From: Corynebacterium lemuris
GTDB lineage: Bacteria > Actinomycetota > Actinomycetes > Mycobacteriales > Mycobacteriaceae
Assembly (NCBI RefSeq): GCF_024919295.1
Contig: NZ_JANWTC010000007.1
Span: 1-64,000, forward strand
DNA length: 64,000 nt
Reading direction: 5' to 3'
The position numbers and the translations under genes are program-made. A model generated the notes under the pieces. The model worked only from the letters and a program-made list of their open reading frames with translations, did no database searches and was not told the origin of the DNA. The number at the start of each line of letters is the position of its first letter. The stretch's first letter is position 1. This document shows positions 59,971-64,000 of this stretch, one piece after another.

Positions 59971-60336
59971 ATGAGGACCTCCACCCTCGGCCGCCTCTGC
60001 GCCCTCGCCTTCGTCCCCCTGCTGCTCGTTGGCTGTGCCACCGAATCCTCCGCCGTGGAACCTGAGGGCACCTGGGGCCTGGAGGCCCAGGGCGAAGCCC
60101 ACCTCGTGCTCGCCGAGGACGGCCGCGTCAGCGGCAGCGACGGCTGCAACCGGCTGACCGGCAGCTGGGAACTGGTCGAGGACCGTGTCGAACTCAGCCC
60201 CCTCGCCTCCACCATGATGGCCTGCGAAGGCGTCGAGACCTGGCTCGGCGGTGCCGAAACCCTGGATATCGAAGGCGACACCATGCACGTCCTCGACGGA
60301 CAGGGCGAGGAACTGGGCACCCTGGAGCGGCAGTAG
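59971..60336 (+). CDS. META-domain lipoprotein
   Basis: A 121-aa lipoprotein. The signal peptide ends in the lipobox LLVGC (Cys about 22). The META domain has VLAEDGRVSGSDGCNRLTGSW and METWLGG-like C-terminal segments (CEGVETWLGG). It is paired with the META gene 11 bp upstream, which it resembles in the GNDGCN/GSDGCN core. Confidence 0.85.
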   Translation: MRTSTLGRLCALAFVPLLLVGCATESSAVEPEGTWGLEAQGEAHLVLAEDGRVSGSDGCNRLTGSWELVEDRVELSPLASTMMACEGVETWLGGAETLDIEGDTMHVLDGQGEELGTLERQ

Positions 60337-60415
60337 CTCCGATCCCTTTGCAGAACTTCACTCGTGGTGGGAAGCTGGGTACTCATAAGTCAAGCCCCTA
60401 CAGGAGGTAGTCGCC

Positions 60416-61027
60416 GTGTCGATGTCAGATTTCTACGCCGACCGTCTCTTCAACGCCCTGGAACGAAACGATCCCGCCCCCGGCATGCTGCTGGTGGCGG
60501 CCCCGGGCATGCTCTCCGACGAGTTCAGCCGTTCGGTGGTGCTCGTCATCGAGCACAACGAGAACCTGACCTTCGGCGTCAACCTCGCCTCCCGCAGTGA
60601 CCTGGCGGTATTCAACGTCATGCCGGACTGGCTGCCCGCAGTGTCCAAACCGCAGGCGCTCTACATCGGCGGCCCCCTGAACCAGCAGTCCGTCGTCGGC
60701 CTGGCGATGACCAAGGCGGGCGTCGACATGGATGCGGCCCCCCAGCTCAACCGCCTGGCCAACCGTCTGGCACACGTCGACCTGCGCGCCGAGCCCGGCG
60801 ACATCGTCGACCTGGTTGAGGGGATGCGCCTGTTCGCGGGCTATGCCGAGTGGGCACCCGGGCAGTTGGCCGGGGAGATCGAACGCGGCGACTGGTTCGT
60901 CACACCGGCGCTGCCGACCGACGTGATTGTGCCCGGCCGGGCGGATCTGTGGGGCGACGTGATGCGCCGCCAGCAGATGCCCCTGCCGCTGTTCTCCACC
61001 TTCCCCTCCGACCTGGTGGACAACTAG
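60416..61027 (+). CDS. YqgE/AlgH family protein (UPF0301)
   Basis: A 203-aa protein of the UPF0301 family. It has PGMLLVAAPGML, FSRSVVLVIEHN (the family S-V-V-L-x-x-x-H), GGPLNQQSV and FAGYAEWAPGQLAGEIERGDW. The role is unknown, despite the old transcription regulator label. CAGGAGGTAG is just upstream of GTG 60416, and ATG 60422 is possible. Its stop shares CTAG (61024-61027) with the convergent gene. Confidence 0.9.
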   Translation: MSMSDFYADRLFNALERNDPAPGMLLVAAPGMLSDEFSRSVVLVIEHNENLTFGVNLASRSDLAVFNVMPDWLPAVSKPQALYIGGPLNQQSVVGLAMTKAGVDMDAAPQLNRLANRLAHVDLRAEPGDIVDLVEGMRLFAGYAEWAPGQLAGEIERGDWFVTPALPTDVIVPGRADLWGDVMRRQQMPLPLFSTFPSDLVDN

Positions 61028-61344
61028 AAATCAGGGAAGGCGGCCATCGCCTCGGCCCACAGCCCCTCAAATTCCGCGGCGCTGAGCGCCCGGTGCTCGA
61101 TGTCCGGGAAGTCGGCGTAGGTGTCGGGGTGGGGCACCACCGGGTTCGGGGCGTTGGACATGCCGGCCGACTTCTCCTGGGTGGCGCAGCCGCGGATGGT
61201 CTCCGTGGGATCGAGCTCGATGATGCGGACCAGGGCGCAGGTCTGCGCATCCATCTCCGCGAGCTCGGCCACGTGGATGACCGAGCCGGCCCCGGGGATC
61301 GACAGTTCAATGCGGACGTGGATGTTTTGCTTCACGTCGAACAT
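61024..61344 (-). CDS. Small conserved hypothetical protein
   Basis: A 106-aa soluble protein with no recognised domain. Parts are FDVKQNIHVRIELSIPG and a C-terminal ALSAAEFEGLWAEAMAAFPDF. A frame starts at 61371, but ATG 61344 is preferred; the upstream part overlaps a near-copy of the dispersed motif (GGCGTCGAAAAGC, 61356-61368). The stop overlaps the YqgE stop. Confidence 0.6.
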   Translation of the reverse strand: MFDVKQNIHVRIELSIPGAGSVIHVAELAEMDAQTCALVRIIELDPTETIRGCATQEKSAGMSNAPNPVVPHPDTYADFPDIEHRALSAAEFEGLWAEAMAAFPDF

Positions 61345-61371
61345 GGTGCGTCGCGGGGCGTCGAAAAGCAA

Positions 61372-62328
61372 TCAGGCGGGCTGGCGCGCATAACGCGCCG
61401 CAAGCCACGAACACATCATCAGCTGGATCTGGTGGAAGATCATCAGCGGCAGGATCAGCAGACCGATGCTGGCACCGCCGAAGATCACCGAGGCCATCGG
61501 CAGGCCCGTCGCCAGCGACTTCTTCGTGCCGCAGAACTGGATGGCCTTCATGTCCTTCTGGTTGAAACCCAGACGCAGCGACACGGAACGCGTCAGCCAC
61601 AGCATGATCGCCACCAGGACGATGGAGAAGACGATGAGGAAGATGATCTCACCCACCGACACCTCCGACCACACACCCGCGACCATGCCCGCCGAAAAAG
61701 CCGAGTACACCACCATGGTGATGGAACCCCGGTCGACGATCTTCGTGGCCTTGTTCGCCGCGATGCCCTTGACCCACTTCCGCAGGAGCTGCCCGAGCAC
61801 GAACGGCAGGAGCAGCAGCACCGCGATGTCGAGGAAGACCTGCGTGTCCACGTTGATGCCCTCACCGGTCGACATGAGCAGCATCACCAGCAGCGGGGTG
61901 AGGAACACACCCGCCAGGTTCGAGGCACTCGCCGCCACGATCGCCCCCGCGTAGTTGCCCTTCGCGATGGAGGTGAAGGCCACCGAGGACTGCACCGTCG
62001 ACGGCACCAGGCACATGAAGAGGATGCCCATGTACAGCTCGTCCGAGATCACCAGCGTCAACGGCTGCAGCGCCAGCCCCACCAGCGGGAACACCAGGAA
62101 GGTGAAGGCCAGGATCAGCAGGTGCAGCCGCCAGTGCATCAGGCCCTTGAACGCCTCCCGCGTGGACAGGCGGGCACCGTAGAGGAAGAAGAGCAGGGCG
62201 ATGGCGAGGTTTGTCGCGGTGGCGAACCACTCCGCGAAACCACCACGGGCAGGGGCGATGAGTGCCACCACCACCGCCAGAATAATCAGGAGGATCAGCG
62301 GGTCAGTCCGCTTGAGGAGGGACAGCAT
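61372..62328 (-). CDS. Bile acid:sodium symporter-family transporter (BASS, YfeH-like)
   Basis: About 318 aa with ten hydrophobic helices and the BASS pattern (ALLFFLYGARLSTREAFKGL, MCLVPSTVQSSVAFTSIA, NLAGVFLTPLLVML). Such carriers move organic anions with Na+, and the substrate is unknown. TACACT (minus strand, 62341-62336) lies exactly 7 nt before ATG 62328, so the transcript is leaderless and is divergent from the OYE gene 36 bp away. Confidence 0.9.
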   Translation of the reverse strand: MLSLLKRTDPLILLIILAVVVALIAPARGGFAEWFATATNLAIALLFFLYGARLSTREAFKGLMHWRLHLLILAFTFLVFPLVGLALQPLTLVISDELYMGILFMCLVPSTVQSSVAFTSIAKGNYAGAIVAASASNLAGVFLTPLLVMLLMSTGEGINVDTQVFLDIAVLLLLPFVLGQLLRKWVKGIAANKATKIVDRGSITMVVYSAFSAGMVAGVWSEVSVGEIIFLIVFSIVLVAIMLWLTRSVSLRLGFNQKDMKAIQFCGTKKSLATGLPMASVIFGGASIGLLILPLMIFHQIQLMMCSWLAARYARQPA

Positions 62329-62364
62329 GACTTGCAGTGTACGACCCACCCTAGAGTGGGGCAC
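62329..62364. promoter_or_regulatory. 36-bp divergent leaderless promoter
   Basis: Between two start codons: minus-strand -10 TACACT at 62341-62336 and plus-strand -10 TAGAGT at 62352-62357, each with 7-8 nt to its ATG. The -35 regions would overlap the opposite -10 and coding start, so the two transcripts compete for the same DNA. Confidence 0.6.
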
Positions 62365-63459
62365 ATGACCTCACTCTTCGAACCGATCCGGCTCCGCGAC
62401 CTGGAAATCCGCAACCGCATGTGGCTACCGCCCATGTGCCAGTACCACGCCTTCGACGCCGACGGCACGCCCGAGGACTGGCACACCGTCCACTACGGGG
62501 CGCGCGCCGCCGGGGGTTTCGGGCTCATCATCGCGGAGTCCACCGGCATCACTCCGGAGGGCCGGATCTCACCCCTGTGCACCGGCCTCTGGAACGACCG
62601 CCAGGAGCAGGCCTGGGCGCGGATCGTGCAGTTCGCCCACTCCCAGGGAGCGAAGATGGGCATCCAGCTCAACCACGCCGGCCGAAAGGCCTCCAGCGTC
62701 CCCGCCCGCCCCGGACAGGAGCCTGTGAACGACACCGACACCATCCCCGTCGGCCACGGCGGCTGGGAGATCGTCGGCCCCTCCGCCGTGGCAAACGACG
62801 GCCTGGCCGTCCCCCGCGAGATGACGGTCGAGGAGATCGAGGCCCTGCTCGGACAGTTCGCCGCCTCCGCGGAACGGGCCGTTCGTGCCGGTTTCGACAC
62901 CATCGAGCTCCACGGCGCCCACGGCTACCTGCTCCATCAGTTCCTTACTCCCCTGGCCAACCGGCGCACCGACGACTGGGGCGGATCCTTCGACAACCGC
63001 ACCCGTCTGCTCCGGGCCGTGGTGCAGGCCGTCCGTGAGGTCATCCCCGCGGGCATGCCGTTGCTCGTGCGTCTGTCCGCCACTGACTGGATCGACGGCG
63101 CCTGGGACCTCGACCAGACCGTGAAACTGGCGCAACTGCTCAGGGATGACGGCGTCGACCTCATCGACGTCACCACCGGTGGTGCCGCCCACGCGCAGAT
63201 CCCCGTCGGGCCGGGCTACCAGGTCCGCTTCGCCGAGGAGATCCGCGCACGCGCCGGCATCCCCACCGCGGCCGTCGGCATGATCACCGAGTCCGGTCAG
63301 GCCCAGGAGATCGTCACCGACTCGCTTGCCGACGCCGTCCTCATCGGCCGCGCCGCCCTCCGCGACGCCTCCTGGCCCCTGCACACCGCCCACGAGCTGG
63401 GGAAGACCCGCGAGGAGATCCCCTACCCGGGTTCCTACTGGCGTGCCGCCTGGCGCTAA
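62365..63459 (+). CDS. NADH:flavin oxidoreductase (Old Yellow Enzyme family, YqjM-like)
   Basis: A 364-aa FMN enzyme. It has WLPPMCQYHAFD, the conserved NHAGRKAS, HGAHGYLLHQFLTPLANRRTDDWGGS and VRLSATDWIDG blocks of OYE/YqjM-type ene reductases, which reduce activated C=C bonds with NAD(P)H. TAGAGT is 7 nt before ATG 62365, so the mRNA is leaderless. Its TAA overlaps the convergent Rieske gene stop by 4 bp. Confidence 0.93.
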   Translation: MTSLFEPIRLRDLEIRNRMWLPPMCQYHAFDADGTPEDWHTVHYGARAAGGFGLIIAESTGITPEGRISPLCTGLWNDRQEQAWARIVQFAHSQGAKMGIQLNHAGRKASSVPARPGQEPVNDTDTIPVGHGGWEIVGPSAVANDGLAVPREMTVEEIEALLGQFAASAERAVRAGFDTIELHGAHGYLLHQFLTPLANRRTDDWGGSFDNRTRLLRAVVQAVREVIPAGMPLLVRLSATDWIDGAWDLDQTVKLAQLLRDDGVDLIDVTTGGAAHAQIPVGPGYQVRFAEEIRARAGIPTAAVGMITESGQAQEIVTDSLADAVLIGRAALRDASWPLHTAHELGKTREEIPYPGSYWRAAWR

Positions 63460-63836
63460 CCGCCGACGTTCAACGTCCCGCCTGTCTGTTCCAGATCTGC
63501 GGGCGTGAGCGGGTCGCGGGCGATCCCGGAGATGACGGAACCGTCCCGGATGTCGAATACCGAGTTGTGGTACGTGCAGATCACGGTGTCCCCCTCGACT
63601 TCCGTGATGGGGTTGCGCTGGTGCGGGCACTGCTGGGACCAGGCGACGTAGGTGCCGGCGGTGGGTTGTGCGATGATGAAACCGTCGAAGATGACGGCGC
63701 TGCCCACCGGCACGTCCGCCGCGGCGACCTCTACAGACGGTGTGGCGCCGCAGGCCGCGAGAAATACCCCCGCGAAGGTGCTCGCGGTGCCCAGCAGGAA
63801 CATACGGCGGCTGCAGGTGAAGCGGGACTCAGGCAT
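63456..63836 (-). CDS. Rieske [2Fe-2S] lipoprotein with Tat signal
   Basis: A 126-aa protein. The N-terminus has a twin-arginine motif (TCSRRMFLLG) and a lipobox (LAAC), so it is exported folded and lipid-anchored. The iron-sulfur ligands are CPH and CTYH (CxH and CxxH spacing), as in Rieske proteins. No partner oxidase gene is next to it. CATAAT (minus strand, 63849-63844) is 7 nt before ATG 63836, so it is leaderless. Confidence 0.88.
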   Translation of the reverse strand: MPESRFTCSRRMFLLGTASTFAGVFLAACGATPSVEVAAADVPVGSAVIFDGFIIAQPTAGTYVAWSQQCPHQRNPITEVEGDTVICTYHNSVFDIRDGSVISGIARDPLTPADLEQTGGTLNVGG

Positions 63837-64000
63837 GATCACCATTATGCCCCGCCGGGAAGTTCTGGACGGAGTAAATGGTCAGGCGGTTCCAAGGTGG
63901 GACACACCGGCTGTCTGGCTTGGCCAATGACAGAACTTCCCCATCTTTGGTTGATGGGGAAGGTGTTCCCGACGTCCCGGAGCCAGAAGTTGAGTCACTG
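63837..64000. other. Right end of the window
   Basis: No convincing gene start. It contains the promoter of the Rieske gene and a hairpin (63936-63962) probably belonging to a gene beyond the window. Confidence 0.4.
63936..63962. terminator. Hairpin terminator candidate
   Basis: Perfect 10-bp stem CTTCCCCATC (63936-63945) / GATGGGGAAG (63953-63962) with a 7-nt loop, no long T run. Confidence 0.55.

Overview
The window is chromosomal DNA from a high-GC Corynebacterium, running through the replication-origin region. The evidence is the gene order rpmH-dnaA-dnaN-recF-DUF721-gyrB-gyrA, the PASTA-kinase cluster fhaA-fhaB-pstP-rodA-pbpA-pknA-pknB-crgA, and the parAB-cwlM-trxAB-sigM-murJ-cca block. 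These match the corynebacterial and mycobacterial origin neighbourhood. The species was not identified. No rRNA operon or CRISPR array was seen.

Layout. (1) 1-4264: a Tn552-like transposon module (serine resolvase, DDE transposase, AAA+ ATPase) followed by a convergent beta-lactamase-fold serine hydrolase, ending at a tRNA-Leu gene. (2) 4265-13892: tRNA-Leu, then one plus-strand operon of growth and division signalling genes. (3) 14052-24354: minus-strand DUF2382 protein, rhomboid, ppiA, an unknown protein, metF-metE, a CDF exporter, a CAP-domain secreted protein, and tRNA-Ala/tRNA-Ile just beyond. (4) 24365-35218: gyrA-DUF3566, an accessory island of three secreted paralogues around a small RHH/Doc-like pair, then DUF6918, a phosphoesterase and gyrB. 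(5) 35211-45358: recF, dnaN, dnaA, rpmH, rnpA, yidD, yidC, rsmG, parA, parB. (6) 45371-63845: a GNAT-like gene, cwlM, trxA, trxB, sigM, an excalibur/HNH lipoprotein, murJ, DUF6049, NUDIX, cca, brnFE-like genes, META-domain proteins, YqgE, a BASS transporter, an OYE flavoprotein and a Rieske lipoprotein.

How the genes work together. PknA/PknB, PstP, FhaA, FhaB, RodA, PbpA, CrgA, CwlM and MurJ are all here and, by mycobacterial precedent, form one phospho-regulated peptidoglycan-precursor network. CwlM lacks the two expected zinc-binding histidines and MurJ carries a pseudokinase tail, which fits regulatory roles. DnaA, DnaN, RecF, GyrAB and ParAB handle replication and segregation. SigM sits beside its likely thioredoxin targets.

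Most notable observations: a 13-bp motif (GCTTCTCGACGCC) present eight times exactly in 64 kb, in intergenic, linker and a few coding positions; a dense cluster of DnaA boxes at 15.25-15.55 kb, about 22 kb from dnaA-dnaN; recF and parB that appear to start at ATC codons; and three secreted proteins sharing one signal peptide but with unrelated mature parts, one ending in an LAxTG-type sorting signal.
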